Part shown: piece after piece, positions 35,572-43,846 of the stretch
Numbering within the stretch: the first letter of the stretch is position 1
Layout: each line of letters begins with the position of its first letter
Source: Benzoatithermus flavus
Lineage (GTDB): Bacteria; Pseudomonadota; Alphaproteobacteria; Geminicoccales; Geminicoccaceae
Reading direction: 5' to 3'
DNA: 64,000 nt
Assembly: GCF_037908215.1 (NCBI RefSeq)
Contig: NZ_JBBLZC010000007.1
Location: 124,001 to 188,000, forward strand
Notes under the pieces: generated by a model
Database searches by the model: none
What the model was told of the DNA's origin: nothing
What the model saw: the letters and a program-made list of their open reading frames with translations, nothing else
Made by a program: the position numbers and the translations under genes

Positions 35572-36363
35572 TCACGGGCAGCGCGCGTGCAGCTTGCCGT
35601 TCAAGGACTGGGTCTTGAAGATGAGCTGGACGTCGAGCTCGCGCGCGTCCTGGCAGAAACGGTCCATCTTGCGCCGGATGTTCGTGTACTCGACCACGAA
35701 CACTGGCTTGTCGGCCTCGCGGAAGGCTTTCAGGGGCTCGCACGCGTTCTTGCTGAAGCAGGATTCGGCGACCAGGAAATCGAAGTCCTGGACCAGCTCG
35801 GGCACGAGCTCGAAGCTGTTCCTGAGCGCCACGGCGAGGCCGTAGCGCCTGGCCTCGTCCGCGAGCCAGCGGTTGTAGGCGATCTGGTCCTTGGCGTTCA
35901 GGGGAAAGCCGGTCTGGTTGGCGTAGCCGTCGACATTGTCGAAGTCGACCGCATCGAAGCCCTTGCGCTGACAGAGCTCGAGCCGCTTGTCCAGGATCCG
36001 GCCGAGCGCGTCGCGCTCGCGAATGTCGACCCAGCGCTCGTTGGGCCAGCCCGAGAAGGCGCGCCCGATCAGCTTCTTCGGGTAGGCATCGGCATCGGGC
36101 CGCCAGCTCTCCCACGCCCCCGCATTGATGTAGCAGGCCGTACGAGCACCTTTGGCTTTCAGCGTCTTGATCTGCTCGGGCGAGGTGTCGAACAGGTCGA
36201 GCTCGATCAGGCCTACCGGACGGACCAGGTTGAACGGCGTGGTGAGCTGGATGTCGAAAAGTTGGCGCTGGTCGGGCTTCCAGGACGAGGCCGCCAGCAC
36301 CTGGCCAGCCGTCAGGAGGAGAAGGCCGATCAGGACAGCCGCAAGACCCACACGCTTCGACAT
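35572..36363 (-). CDS. GH114-type secreted glycosidase (endo-alpha-1,4-polygalactosaminidase family)
   Basis: 263-residue exported TIM-barrel protein of the GH114/TM1410 family, whose characterised members cleave alpha-1,4-linked galactosamine polymers. Seen: signal peptide (LAAVLIGLLLLTAGQVLA, cleavage near residue 24), CYINAGAWESWRPD, WVDIRERD, GFDAVDFDNVDGYAN (with the conserved Asp cluster 140-145) and FLVAESCF. Likely acts on an exopolysaccharide or biofilm polymer outside the cell. Neighbours are an exported repeat protein and a type II secretion operon, so it is a plausible secretion substrate (inference). Confidence 0.85.
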   Translation of the reverse strand: MSKRVGLAAVLIGLLLLTAGQVLAASSWKPDQRQLFDIQLTTPFNLVRPVGLIELDLFDTSPEQIKTLKAKGARTACYINAGAWESWRPDADAYPKKLIGRAFSGWPNERWVDIRERDALGRILDKRLELCQRKGFDAVDFDNVDGYANQTGFPLNAKDQIAYNRWLADEARRYGLAVALRNSFELVPELVQDFDFLVAESCFSKNACEPLKAFREADKPVFVVEYTNIRRKMDRFCQDARELDVQLIFKTQSLNGKLHARCP

Positions 36364-36498
36364 CGTTCACCCGCTGCTCGGCACGGAGCGCAAGATCCGC
36401 CACAGCCTGTCGCCAGCTTCGAAGCTACGACCTCGGTCACGGGCATTCAAGGACGCGGCCCGCCCCTCACAGGACCGTGCTCATGCGCTCCGTTACGA

Positions 36499-36717
36499 CT
36501 AACCTTCGATCGGCGTCCCGTTGCTCCTGGCTCCATGGCCCGTGTCGCTGCCACTGAAGCCTGCGGCTGCATCCGAGCCGATCGGGAGCAGATCCCGCCC
36601 TTGATCGAGATGCCCGGCTTCCGCCGTGCGATGCGTGCTCGAGGGGCTCCGAAGCTCCTCGAGCAGCACGGCCATGAGGGCGAGCTTGTGGTGGATGCGA
36701 CGTTGGCGCGGCGTCAT
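36499..36717 (-). CDS. possible small protein, unknown
   Basis: 72-residue open frame starting at ATG 36717 behind a strong AGGAGG ribosome site four bases upstream. The N-terminus (TPRQRRIHHKLALMAVLLEEL) could be a short amphipathic helix; the rest is low-complexity Gly/Ser/Asp. The ribosome site is the main support. No family recognised, and it may be spurious. Confidence 0.35.
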   Translation of the reverse strand: MTPRQRRIHHKLALMAVLLEELRSPSSTHRTAEAGHLDQGRDLLPIGSDAAAGFSGSDTGHGARSNGTPIEG

Positions 36718-36815
36718 CGGACCTCCTGGTGCTCGTGAGCGAACGGCCACATCGGCGATCGTAGCCGGTACCACTCCGTGCGAGCCTGCGCGCTTGGTCG
36801 CCGCGACGAGATGGC

Positions 36816-37181
36816 TCAGCGGCGGCCGTAGCGGTCCTCGAGCCGGACGATGTCGTTCTCGTCGAGCTGGTCGCCGATCTGGACCTCGATGAGCTCGAGC
36901 ATCTCCTCACCCGGATTCTCGATCCGGTGCGCGGTCCCGACCGGAATGAACACGGACTGGCTGCGGTCGAGCTCGAGCACCTCCTCGCCTCTCGTCACGC
37001 GCGCGCGGCCGCGCGCCACGATCCAATGCTCCTCGCGATGATGATGAAGCTGCAGGGAAAGGATGGCGCCAGGATCGACCGAGATCCGCTTCACGGCGAA
37101 GCCGTCGCCGGTGTCGAGCACTTCCCATCGTCCCCAAGGACGATCGTCGCGGTCACCACGCCGATAGGTCACCTCGGCCAT
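36816..37181 (-). CDS. cupin protein like the C-terminal domain of type II mannose-6-phosphate isomerase
   Basis: 121-residue single cupin resembling the isomerase half of ManC-type bifunctional enzymes. Seen: RPWGRWEVLD, the metal-binding cupin motif LQLHHHREEHWIVARG and IPVGTAHRIENPG. Stand-alone copies may interconvert fructose-6-phosphate and mannose-6-phosphate for GDP-mannose and surface polysaccharide synthesis. No GDP-mannose pyrophosphorylase gene is adjacent. Start ATG 37181. Confidence 0.88.
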   Translation of the reverse strand: MAEVTYRRGDRDDRPWGRWEVLDTGDGFAVKRISVDPGAILSLQLHHHREEHWIVARGRARVTRGEEVLELDRSQSVFIPVGTAHRIENPGEEMLELIEVQIGDQLDENDIVRLEDRYGRR

Positions 37182-37256
37182 CTCTCGTCTCGCATCAAGT
37201 CGTTGCCGCTGGCGCCGGATGCGCCGCCATAGCGAGTCGGTCCTAGCCCGAAACGC

Positions 37257-37291
37257 ACAACCCCGCTAGCGATCTCTCGCCGCGGGGTTGT
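37257..37291. terminator. hairpin, possible terminator
   Basis: ACAACCCCGC (37257-37266) pairs with GCGGGGTTGT (37282-37291), a 10-bp stem with a 15-base loop. It lies between the cupin gene and the end of the gsp operon and could end minus-strand transcripts from gsp. No T-tract is obvious. Not a tRNA: the rest of the cloverleaf is absent. The flanking intergenic region 37182-37626 otherwise holds only one weak open frame. Confidence 0.45.
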
Positions 37292-37331
37292 AGAGGACGC
37301 ATCCCGGCGTCCAAGGACCTGACGTCCAAGA

Positions 37332-37544
37332 CTACGGATCGCTGAAGCGATCCTCGATGAACTTCAAGTTGTCTGAAAGATGATCCCACGGTGACCAGAA
37401 CGCCACCTGTGCCGATGGATCACGGCCCCAAAAGGCCTTCAAGCTGACCAGGTGGTTCCATGTCGTCGCCGACCTCCCCTGCGAGGATTGGACCTGACAA
37501 ACCACCGAGCAACGGTTATTCCGGCCCCACGCCGGAACATTCAT
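37332..37544 (-). CDS. doubtful 70-residue open frame, possible gene remnant
   Basis: Open frame with unusually protein-like composition (many Trp, Phe, Asn: LVSLKAFWGRDPSAQ, AFWSPWDHLSDNLKFI) and lower G+C than its neighbours. No ribosome site precedes ATG 37544, and a stop lies eight codons upstream. It could be the tail of a decayed or acquired gene. No family recognised. Confidence 0.25.
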   Translation of the reverse strand: MNVPAWGRNNRCSVVCQVQSSQGRSATTWNHLVSLKAFWGRDPSAQVAFWSPWDHLSDNLKFIEDRFSDP

Positions 37545-37626
37545 ATCGGCTGATCTGAACCACCGTTACTCTACGATCCATACATGCGCCTCGCTGGGAT
37601 CCTTGTCAACACCCCCTTCCGGCAGG

Positions 37627-38217
37627 TCACTTCGGGGTGGAGCCTTCGGGCATGATGCTGCGCGGCGCGTAGCCGAAGATCTCGAAGGTGCCGTTCAGCG
37701 TCGGATTCTCGTCGGCCATGCCGGCCTCGGACCGGCTCGCTAGATCCATGCTGCGCACGACGAGCACAGGGTTTCTGGTCTCGACCGCGTAGAGGAAGTC
37801 GCGCATGGTGGCGATGTCGCCGCTCATCGTGAGTCGCAGCCCTATCCGGACGAAAGGAGCCGCCTCTTCGGGATCGAGGATCTGCACGGTCGCGATCTCG
37901 CCGCCCATCGCCGCGGCCAGTCCCGAGAGGTCGCCCTGGAGCTGCGCCGCGGCGACCGCGGGCGTGCTGCCGGGGAGCAGCGCCTCCTTGAGATCGCCGG
38001 ATTCCTTGAGCCGGCGCTCCTGCGCCAGGAGCTCCTCGCGCAAGGGTACCCGCGCCCGGAGCTCGGCGATCCGCCGCTGCCCGGCCGCGAGCGCCGCCTC
38101 CTGCCGCTGCAGATAGGCGAACGGCAGATAGAGGATTCCGCACAGCACGATGACGGCGGCGACGAGAATCAGCAGCGCCAGATAGCGCCGCTGACGCGGC
38201 GGCAGACGCTCGATCAC
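37627..38217 (-). CDS. gspM: type II secretion protein GspM (T2SSM_b type)
   Basis: 196-residue inner-membrane platform protein. A short cytoplasmic N-terminus (IERLPPRQRRYLALL) leads into one transmembrane helix (about 15-37), a coiled-coil-like stretch rich in Ala/Glu/Arg, and a ferredoxin-like periplasmic domain. GspM partners GspL and helps place the ATPase and pseudopilus. Start GTG 38217 overlaps the gspL stop as GTGA. Last gene of the gsp operon. The sequence fits the GspMb subgroup better than classical GspM, judged by eye. Confidence 0.8.
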   Translation of the reverse strand: MIERLPPRQRRYLALLILVAAVIVLCGILYLPFAYLQRQEAALAAGQRRIAELRARVPLREELLAQERRLKESGDLKEALLPGSTPAVAAAQLQGDLSGLAAAMGGEIATVQILDPEEAAPFVRIGLRLTMSGDIATMRDFLYAVETRNPVLVVRSMDLASRSEAGMADENPTLNGTFEIFGYAPRSIMPEGSTPK

Positions 38218-39350
38218 AGCTTCGCCTCCACCCTGGGCTCGACCGTAGCGCTGATCGCGAACCGCTCCACCTCGCGCTCCGTGCCGTCCGGACCGGTGAT
38301 CCGCACCCGCGTGCTCGGCGTCTGGAAGCGGGTGCTCGAGAATCCCGGGGTCCTCTCGATCAAGGGGATCAGTGCCGAGGCGTCCTCGGCCATGCCGGAG
38401 ATCATGAGCTCCCGATCCTCGAGCCGCACCTCGGAGAGCCAGACCGTGTCGGGCAGAAGCCGGCTCAGGACCTCGAGCACCACGAGCGGCGAGGGCCGGC
38501 CGCGCCGGTCGTTGTTGAGGAAATCGGCCTCGGCCTGCATCGCCGAGATCCGAGCCCGCAGCTCGGGCAGATCGGCCAGACGCTGCTCGAGCCCGCGCAC
38601 GAGCTGGTTCTGCATGGCGATCCGGTCCTGGCGCTCGTAGATCTGCCAGCCCGCCCAGCCGGCGCCGGCAAGCAGCGCCAGCGCGACGAGACCCATGATC
38701 GTCCGGGCGAGCCAGCCGCCGCGCCGCTCGCCACCTTCCGCCTGCAGGAGATCCACACCCGCCGTCCGGCCCTCGTCGAGCGCCACGTCGATCCCGGTGG
38801 GCGCGATGCCGCACGCCGCGAGCCGGCGTCGCAGCGCATCGACGGTGGCGCGCGGGGCTGCGGCGAGGAGGACCTCCAGCATCCCGTCGCTCCGGCGCCT
38901 CACCACCCGCTGGGCGGCATAGACCTGCTCGGCCGGCCAGGGGGTCAGAAGGTCGATCTTGTGGGCCATGATCCGGCCGAGATCGTCCTCGGCCGAGGCC
39001 GGCAGGAGGTCGGTCGTGGTGAGCGCCTCGTGCTGGCTCAGGACCAGGACCAGCGATTCCTTGGTGCGCTCGATCGCCCGGCGCAGCTTCGGATCGACCA
39101 GCATCGCCGCATCGCGCGGCGAAGCGCCCTCCATGTCCTCGGGCAGAAGAAAGCTGCCGAGCGGGGTCAGGCGCTGGCCGCGCCGGGCCACCACGCGAAC
39201 GAACGGACGCTCGAGCCACAAGAGCAGCGCCGCCCGCCGGCCGCTTCGCTCGCGCCAGCGGCGGGGCAGCATGTCCTGCAGCTCGCCCAGCCACCAGGCG
39301 AGAAAGCCCTCCGGCTGCTCGGCCGCAACGGTCGATCGGGTGAGCGCCAT
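38214..39350 (-). CDS. gspL: type II secretion protein GspL
   Basis: 378-residue bitopic protein linking the GspE ATPase to the inner-membrane platform. Seen: a cytoplasmic actin-like N-terminal part (about 1-200), a membrane helix near 215-235 (IMGLVALALLAGAGWAG) and a PilN-like periplasmic domain. ATG 39350 overlaps the gspK stop by one base (TGATG); a GTG one codon upstream is an equal alternative. Residues around 235-275 have a coiled-coil look, as in PilN/GspL. Confidence 0.85.
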   Translation of the reverse strand: MALTRSTVAAEQPEGFLAWWLGELQDMLPRRWRERSGRRAALLLWLERPFVRVVARRGQRLTPLGSFLLPEDMEGASPRDAAMLVDPKLRRAIERTKESLVLVLSQHEALTTTDLLPASAEDDLGRIMAHKIDLLTPWPAEQVYAAQRVVRRRSDGMLEVLLAAAPRATVDALRRRLAACGIAPTGIDVALDEGRTAGVDLLQAEGGERRGGWLARTIMGLVALALLAGAGWAGWQIYERQDRIAMQNQLVRGLEQRLADLPELRARISAMQAEADFLNNDRRGRPSPLVVLEVLSRLLPDTVWLSEVRLEDRELMISGMAEDASALIPLIERTPGFSSTRFQTPSTRVRITGPDGTEREVERFAISATVEPRVEAKL

Positions 39351-40426
39351 CACGGCTTGCCGCCCTGATCGGGGATGAAGGGGGTCCAGTCCAGCATCAC
39401 GAAAGGCTCGCTGCCACCCGACGAGTCGGGATTGAGGCTGATCACGGCTCGGGCCGCAGCCTCGTAGCCGTTGGGAAAGCGCACGTCCAGCATGACCGTC
39501 TGCACCCCGCTGGCATCGTGCCCGTCGCCGTTCCGGCGGCCTCGGGCATCCTCGCCGTCGGTCCGATCCCTGCTCGCGAAGCTGCTTCGCCCGGCATCGG
39601 GCGAGAGGCCGCTCTCGCGTGTGCCGCTGACCGCAGGTGCGAGCCGGCCACCGCCGCTGGCCATGCCCGAGCCGCCGGGCGAGACGTCGACCTGGAGGCC
39701 CGCGCTCGCCCCCGATGCGTCCCGGCCGAGACCCTGGCCCTGATCCTGCCCCTCGTTGTCGCTCGGGTCGTGGCTGGGCGCCAGGCCGCGTGCGATCGTC
39801 AGCGCCCGTCGCACCTGCGCCGGCGCCTTGGTCGCTTCCGGTGTGGGCGCGCCGGAATAGATCGTGATCAAGGGGGCGAGGCGCGCCCAGACGCCGGCGT
39901 CCACCGGCGGCAGGTAGCGCAGCTCGGCCGGATGCGCGAACGGGCGGTTGGCAGCGCCCGACGTGCCGCGCTGGGCCCCGGCATAGTCACGGTCCTCCGC
40001 CCCGTTCTTGCGCTTGAGCTTGTTCTCGTCGCGCCAGTCCAGAATCGTGTCGGCCAGCGCCGCCGCCTGCATGTCCCGCAGGCCCACGGCGAGTGGAAGG
40101 GCGCGCAGGAGCGGCTCCTCGGCCTTGTTGATGTCGACCTTGCCGGCCTCGTTCTCCAGCGTCACCCGCACCTGCACGCCGTCGAACGTCCAGCTAAGCT
40201 GCGGCGGCACGATCTGCCGGCTGGTCTTGTTGGCGATCAGCGCCACCGTCTGCTGCAGGGCAGCGTGCAGCGCGGCCTGGGCCTGGACCGCCTCGGCCTG
40301 GGCGCGCATGGTCACGGCATCGCTCTGCCGCGCGCCGATGAAGGCCACCGCCGCCGCCGCCATGGCGGCCGCGAACACGAGCGTCACCACGAGCGCGGCG
40401 CCCCGCTCGCTCTCGCGCCCCGTCAC
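39350..40426 (-). CDS. gspK: type II secretion minor pseudopilin GspK
   Basis: 358-residue large minor pseudopilin that caps the pseudopilus. Seen: the N-terminal helix GAALVVTLVFAAAMAAAAVAF and the DKTSRQIVPPQL/VDINKAEEPLLRALP segment with the SAM-like helical domain typical of GspK. Between about residues 220 and 305 lies a Gly/Ser/Asp-rich insertion (SGASAGL, GGSGMASGGGR, NGDGHDASG) unlike the rest. Start GTG 40426 overlaps the gspJ stop. The C-terminus returns to a folded pattern (VMLDVRFPNGYEAAARAVI). Confidence 0.85.
   Translation of the reverse strand: MTGRESERGAALVVTLVFAAAMAAAAVAFIGARQSDAVTMRAQAEAVQAQAALHAALQQTVALIANKTSRQIVPPQLSWTFDGVQVRVTLENEAGKVDINKAEEPLLRALPLAVGLRDMQAAALADTILDWRDENKLKRKNGAEDRDYAGAQRGTSGAANRPFAHPAELRYLPPVDAGVWARLAPLITIYSGAPTPEATKAPAQVRRALTIARGLAPSHDPSDNEGQDQGQGLGRDASGASAGLQVDVSPGGSGMASGGGRLAPAVSGTRESGLSPDAGRSSFASRDRTDGEDARGRRNGDGHDASGVQTVMLDVRFPNGYEAAARAVISLNPDSSGGSEPFVMLDWTPFIPDQGGKP
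39508..39765 (-). repeat. low-complexity insertion in gspK
   Basis: Codes for roughly 85 residues dominated by Gly, Ser, Asp and Arg within GspK. Boundaries are approximate, set where folded-type sequence ends and resumes. It matches in character the inserts of gspI and gspJ. Confidence 0.5.
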
Positions 40427-41310
40427 GAGCCGCCTCCGCTACCGAACCGCGGCGATCCGCCGGAGCCGAAGGACGAGCTGCCCGATCCGAAGGACGACCC
40501 GCTGGAGCCGAACGACGAGCCGCCGGTTCCTGAAGACCGGCTGCCGAACCCCGACGAGGTGGTGCCGCCCGTGCCGTCGCCCGCGGCCTCGCCTCCCGTC
40601 CCGCCGGGCCCTTTCTCCTTGGGGCTCAGCGAGCAGCCGGCCGTGCTCGGCGCATCCTGCGTGCCGCAATACCAGGGCACGCGGATCATCAGCGGCACCA
40701 CGAGCTCTGGCCAGCCCGGCTTCTCGTCGGCGGCCAGCCGCACCGCCTGCGGGAGCTGCGGCATCCGCGGCCACTCCTCGTGCCACTGCGGCGCCTCGCG
40801 CTCCTTGAGTCGGCCGAAATAGGTGAAGTGCAGATCGCGCGTGAGGCGCACGATCACGCGCGGCTCGCTGTTCTCGACGACGGCGAGATCGGGCCTGGCC
40901 GGGTCGAGCGGAGCGCGCCGGAGCTCCAGGCGGTGGCCGTTGCCGTCGGTGACGACGGCGTACTCGTAGGCGAAGTAGGGCAGGCCGGCGAGGAAGGGTG
41001 GTGCCACGTTCGCGAACCGCACCCGGTCCGGCCCGCCCTCGAACAGCACGACGTCCTTGTTGTCCACCTTGTGCATCAGAGGCTCGGCGCGCTCGAGCTC
41101 GCCGCGCAGCACGTTGAAGCCGAGTGTCAGCTCCTCCAGCGCCTCGCGACGCGTGTCGGTATGGTCGAAGGCCCGGAACACGAAGCGGAAGCCCGCCATC
41201 ATGGTGATGGCGATGAGCGAGAGCACCACCATGCTGACCAGGAGCTCGACCAGCGTGAAGCCGGCGGCACCGACCGGGTGGCGACGCTCAGCGCACCGCG
41301 GCGCGACCAC
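40423..41310 (-). CDS. gspJ: type II secretion minor pseudopilin GspJ
   Basis: 295-residue minor pseudopilin. Prepilin signal near residue 15: GAAGFTLVELLVSMVVLSL, cleaved before Phe, with Glu five residues on. The globular domain follows (LRGELERAEPLMHKV, PYFAYEYAV). The last 62 residues are a repetitive tail of SSFGS, SGFGS and GSGG units that no canonical GspJ needs. I chose GTG 41310: GGAG lies seven bases before it and it overlaps the end of gspI; no start exists closer to the signal sequence. Confidence 0.83.
   Translation of the reverse strand: MVAPRCAERRHPVGAAGFTLVELLVSMVVLSLIAITMMAGFRFVFRAFDHTDTRREALEELTLGFNVLRGELERAEPLMHKVDNKDVVLFEGGPDRVRFANVAPPFLAGLPYFAYEYAVVTDGNGHRLELRRAPLDPARPDLAVVENSEPRVIVRLTRDLHFTYFGRLKEREAPQWHEEWPRMPQLPQAVRLAADEKPGWPELVVPLMIRVPWYCGTQDAPSTAGCSLSPKEKGPGGTGGEAAGDGTGGTTSSGFGSRSSGTGGSSFGSSGSSFGSGSSSFGSGGSPRFGSGGGS
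40426..40611 (-). repeat. SSFGS-type repeats in the gspJ tail
   Basis: About 62 codons encoding imperfect repeats of (S)SFGS/GSG at the GspJ C-terminus. The DNA shows matching short tandem units built on ccgaa(c/g)gac, so it may vary in copy number between strains. Confidence 0.6.
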
Positions 41311-42010
41311 GGCGTGGCTCCATGACGAGGCTCGTGAGCTCGAAATGCTCCTCACCCTTCTGCACGCTGACCCGGACGAGACGGAGCCGGATCTTTTCCC
41401 GCGGCTGCGTGCCTTGCGGACCGCCGCGCGTCTCGTCCCCGCCGGGGGCGGCATCCGGCCCGCCGCTCTCGGCGCGATCCCCGAACCCGCCGCCACCCGA
41501 TCGATCCCCGAAGCTGCTCCCGCCCGACTGATCGCCGAAACCGCTGCCGCTGGAGCGATCGCCGAACGCGCTGTCGCCGGCACTGCCGAACCCACTTCCC
41601 GAATCGTAGCTGCCGGAGCGATCGCCGAAGCCGCCGTTCTCGCTGCCGCCGAGGCTGCCGCCGCCGTCGTCGCGCCGGGCGAGCTGGCTGGTCGATGGCG
41701 GCGCCCGCCGCTCCGGCAGCAGATCTTGCGGCGGCTCGTAGGGCTCGCTCGTGATCGCCCAGCGCAGCCCGCCCTCGATGTCGCCGTGGAGATCGCCTCC
41801 TATCGGATTGTAGTCGAGCCGGGTGCGCGCCATCAGATTCTGTGCCACGAGGGCCAGCAGCAGCCGGTCCTCGTCGCGATGCGCGGCGCGCAGGCCCTTG
41901 CCGAAGATGTCGAACACGGTGGTGAGCACCACGCCCAGGATCGCCAGCGCCACCAGGGTCTCGAGCAGGGTGAACCCGGCCGTGCCGGAACGTTGCCGTC
42001 GTGTCGTCAT
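41288..42010 (-). CDS. gspI: type II secretion minor pseudopilin GspI
   Basis: 240-residue minor pseudopilin, much longer than the usual 120-130. Prepilin signal GTAGFTLLETLVALAILGV at 9-27, globular domain to about residue 110 (IEGGLRWAITSEPYEPP). Then a Gly/Ser/Asp/Phe insertion at about 116-183 built from FGDRS, GFGD and SSFGD units, and a return to a strand-like C-terminus (IRLRLVRVSVQKGEEHFELTSLV in parts). The insertion therefore sits inside the fold, not at the end. ATG 42010 overlaps the gspH stop as ATGA. Confidence 0.85.
   Translation of the reverse strand: MTTRRQRSGTAGFTLLETLVALAILGVVLTTVFDIFGKGLRAAHRDEDRLLLALVAQNLMARTRLDYNPIGGDLHGDIEGGLRWAITSEPYEPPQDLLPERRAPPSTSQLARRDDGGGSLGGSENGGFGDRSGSYDSGSGFGSAGDSAFGDRSSGSGFGDQSGGSSFGDRSGGGGFGDRAESGGPDAAPGGDETRGGPQGTQPREKIRLRLVRVSVQKGEEHFELTSLVMEPRRGRAAVR
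41462..41665 (-). repeat. FGDRS repeats inside gspI
   Basis: Encodes GspI residues 116-183. At least five FGD(R/Q)(S/A) units recur every 8-10 residues, with Ser/Gly spacers, and the underlying DNA repeats cgatcgccgaa-like units. A candidate for expansion or contraction by slippage or recombination. Confidence 0.65.
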
Positions 42011-42408
42011 GGCGCCGGTCCGACCGTGACGCGGCCCGTGAGCCAGTCGATGCTGATTGCACGCCGGCCGTCGCTCGCCTCCAGCACGATCCGGCCCCCG
42101 GTCGAGGCACCGGTAGGAAAGAAGGTGAGTCCCTGCTCCCCCAACGCCGCCTCCGCCACGACCGTGCCCGGCGGCAGGATCGGGGTCACGCTCTGTGCGT
42201 TGATCGTCAATACCCGCCCGCTGCGCATGGCGATCGAGCGCTGGTCACGGATCGCCAGCGCTACCCGCTGCGCGGTCCGGTCGATGTCGGGGCGCAGGAG
42301 CGCGTTCAGGCGCGGCATGGCGATCGCCGCGACGAGGGCGACGATCGTGAGCGTCACCAGGAGCTCGATCAGGGTGAAGCCGCGCTCACCTGCCCCAGCT
42401 CGTGACAT
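42007..42408 (-). CDS. gspH: type II secretion minor pseudopilin GspH
   Basis: 133-residue minor pseudopilin with prepilin signal GERGFTLIELLVTLTIVALV at residues 7-26 and a short globular domain (IRDQRSIAMRSGRVLTINAQ, LDWLTG-like end). Normal length. ATG 42408 lies inside the end of gspG (23-base overlap), so translation is coupled. No low-complexity insert, unlike GspI, J and K. Confidence 0.87.
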   Translation of the reverse strand: MSRAGAGERGFTLIELLVTLTIVALVAAIAMPRLNALLRPDIDRTAQRVALAIRDQRSIAMRSGRVLTINAQSVTPILPPGTVVAEAALGEQGLTFFPTGASTGGRIVLEASDGRRAISIDWLTGRVTVGPAP

Positions 42409-42838
42409 CGGCCGCCTCGCCGGTGCCGCCCGGGGCCTTGTCGGCGCCGAGGGAATAGAGATCGTAGGCGCCGTGCTCGCCGGGCATACGGTAGACATAA
42501 GCGTTGCCCCACGGATCGGTCGGGAGCTGCGGGCTGTCGATGTAGGGGCCCTTCCAGCCAGGGACGTTGCCGGGGTTGCGGACCAGAGCGGCGAGCCCCT
42601 GCTGCGTGGTGGGGTAGCTGCCCGTATCGAGCCGGTAGAGGTCGAGCGCCGACTTGAAGTTCTCGACCTGCAGCCGTGCCGTATCCGATTTGGCCCCGCC
42701 AAGATAACCGATCACGCGAGGCCCGGCCAGAGCGGCGAGCAGACCCAGGATCACGAGCACGACGAGCAGCTCGATCAGGGTGAATCCGGCCTCGCGGCGG
42801 CGCCCGGCCACCGGCTTGCGCTTGGTATCGTTCGACAT
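42386..42838 (-). CDS. gspG: type II secretion major pseudopilin GspG
   Basis: 150-residue major pseudopilin that builds the pseudopilus piston. Prepilin signal REAGFTLIELLVVLVILGLL at about 15-34, then the GspG hallmarks GLAALVRNP, WKGPYI and DPWGNAYVYR, with the acidic calcium-loop region GADKAPGGTGEAADV. Start ATG 42838. It lies 53 bases after gspC. A prepilin peptidase (GspO) needed to process it is not in the window. Confidence 0.93.
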   Translation of the reverse strand: MSNDTKRKPVAGRRREAGFTLIELLVVLVILGLLAALAGPRVIGYLGGAKSDTARLQVENFKSALDLYRLDTGSYPTTQQGLAALVRNPGNVPGWKGPYIDSPQLPTDPWGNAYVYRMPGEHGAYDLYSLGADKAPGGTGEAADVTSWGR

Positions 42839-42891
42839 GGATCGGCCCTTCTCCGCCGCAGTCAGGCGCCGCCTCAGCGGCCAGCATCGTG

Positions 42892-43752
42892 TCATCGTTG
42901 GGGCGGCGCCTCGGTGTCCGCACCCGGATCCGGCAGGTCGCCCTCGTCGGGCGGCACATCGGCGTCCGGAGCCGGCAGATCCTCCCCGGTTCCGTCGGTG
43001 CCGGGCTCGCCGCCCATCCCGTCGGGGTTCGCCTCGTCGGGGGGCGCGGCATCCTGTCCCGTCTCGCCCTGGTCCGGCGGCGCAGCCTCCTCCTGCGCGC
43101 CTGCCGCCGCGGCCCGGTCGCCCCGTGCCTTGGCTTGGTCCCTGCCGTGCTTGCCTCGCGGCGTTTTCGGCGCCGGTGCTTCGGCCGGCGGCTGGCGCAG
43201 GCTCGCGCCGAAGATCTCGAAGGTCCGCCGCTCGTCGCCGGCACCCAGCACGAGCTGGTTGCGTCCGATCGCGAGCACCTCCCAGGGGCCGACACGGTCG
43301 CCCGGCACGAGCCGCGCCACCTCGTTGGTCGAGGGATAGGTGACGAGCGCTGCCGACTTGCCGTTCTGCTGCACGGTGCCGAAGAAGCGCAGGTCGGGCT
43401 CGCCGGGACCCGAAGGCCCCGGCGCCGCGGTCTGCGTTACCTGCTGCTGCGGCTGCTCCGGTGGCGGCTCCGGGATGTCCGGCATGCGCCGGGTCGGCGA
43501 GAACAGAGGCCGCTCGACCACCGCGGTGAACCGCTCGAGCGGCGGCATCACGTAAGGTGCCGCCGCCGTGCCCGGTTGGCCGGCCTCGGCACTGCTCTCC
43601 GGGATCGCGGCCGCCGCGGGCTCGACCGCGCGCACCGCCACGGCCGGCGTCGATTCCGGCTGCGTCCACAGGAGGTAGGGCACCGCGAGTGCCCCCACAG
43701 CGAGGAGAAGCTTGGTGGCGGGATGCCACTTGGTCACGGCGGTCGAGGTCAC
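42892..43752 (-). CDS. type II secretion GspC-like protein (N/C family)
   Basis: 286-residue inner-membrane protein with one N-terminal membrane helix (KLLLAVGALAVPYLLW) and a GspC-type homology region around 115-180 (LRFFGTVQQNGKSAALVTYP, VGPWEVLAIGRNQLVL). In other systems this domain contacts the secretin GspD. The last 100 residues are a Pro/Asp/Glu-rich tail rather than a PDZ or coiled coil. Start is GTG 43752. Could also be named GspN in alphaproteobacterial clusters. Confidence 0.75.
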   Translation of the reverse strand: MTSTAVTKWHPATKLLLAVGALAVPYLLWTQPESTPAVAVRAVEPAAAAIPESSAEAGQPGTAAAPYVMPPLERFTAVVERPLFSPTRRMPDIPEPPPEQPQQQVTQTAAPGPSGPGEPDLRFFGTVQQNGKSAALVTYPSTNEVARLVPGDRVGPWEVLAIGRNQLVLGAGDERRTFEIFGASLRQPPAEAPAPKTPRGKHGRDQAKARGDRAAAAGAQEEAAPPDQGETGQDAAPPDEANPDGMGGEPGTDGTGEDLPAPDADVPPDEGDLPDPGADTEAPPQR

Positions 43753-43846
43753 GGGCTCACTTCGAAGGCAGATTGTTCCTAGGAGAGGGACGGACGGGCC
43801 GTCAATAGAAGCTGCCGCGACGAATCCTGCCGGGCGGAAGCCGGGA

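Noticed and set aside
37257..37291. Hairpin considered as a tRNA arm
   Set aside because: No acceptor stem, D-arm or TTC-containing T-arm can be built around it.
41462..41665. Short repeats considered as a CRISPR-like array
   Set aside because: Units are imperfect, 24-30 bases, in frame with gspI and encode FGDRS repeats; no conserved repeat/unique spacer pattern and no cas genes.
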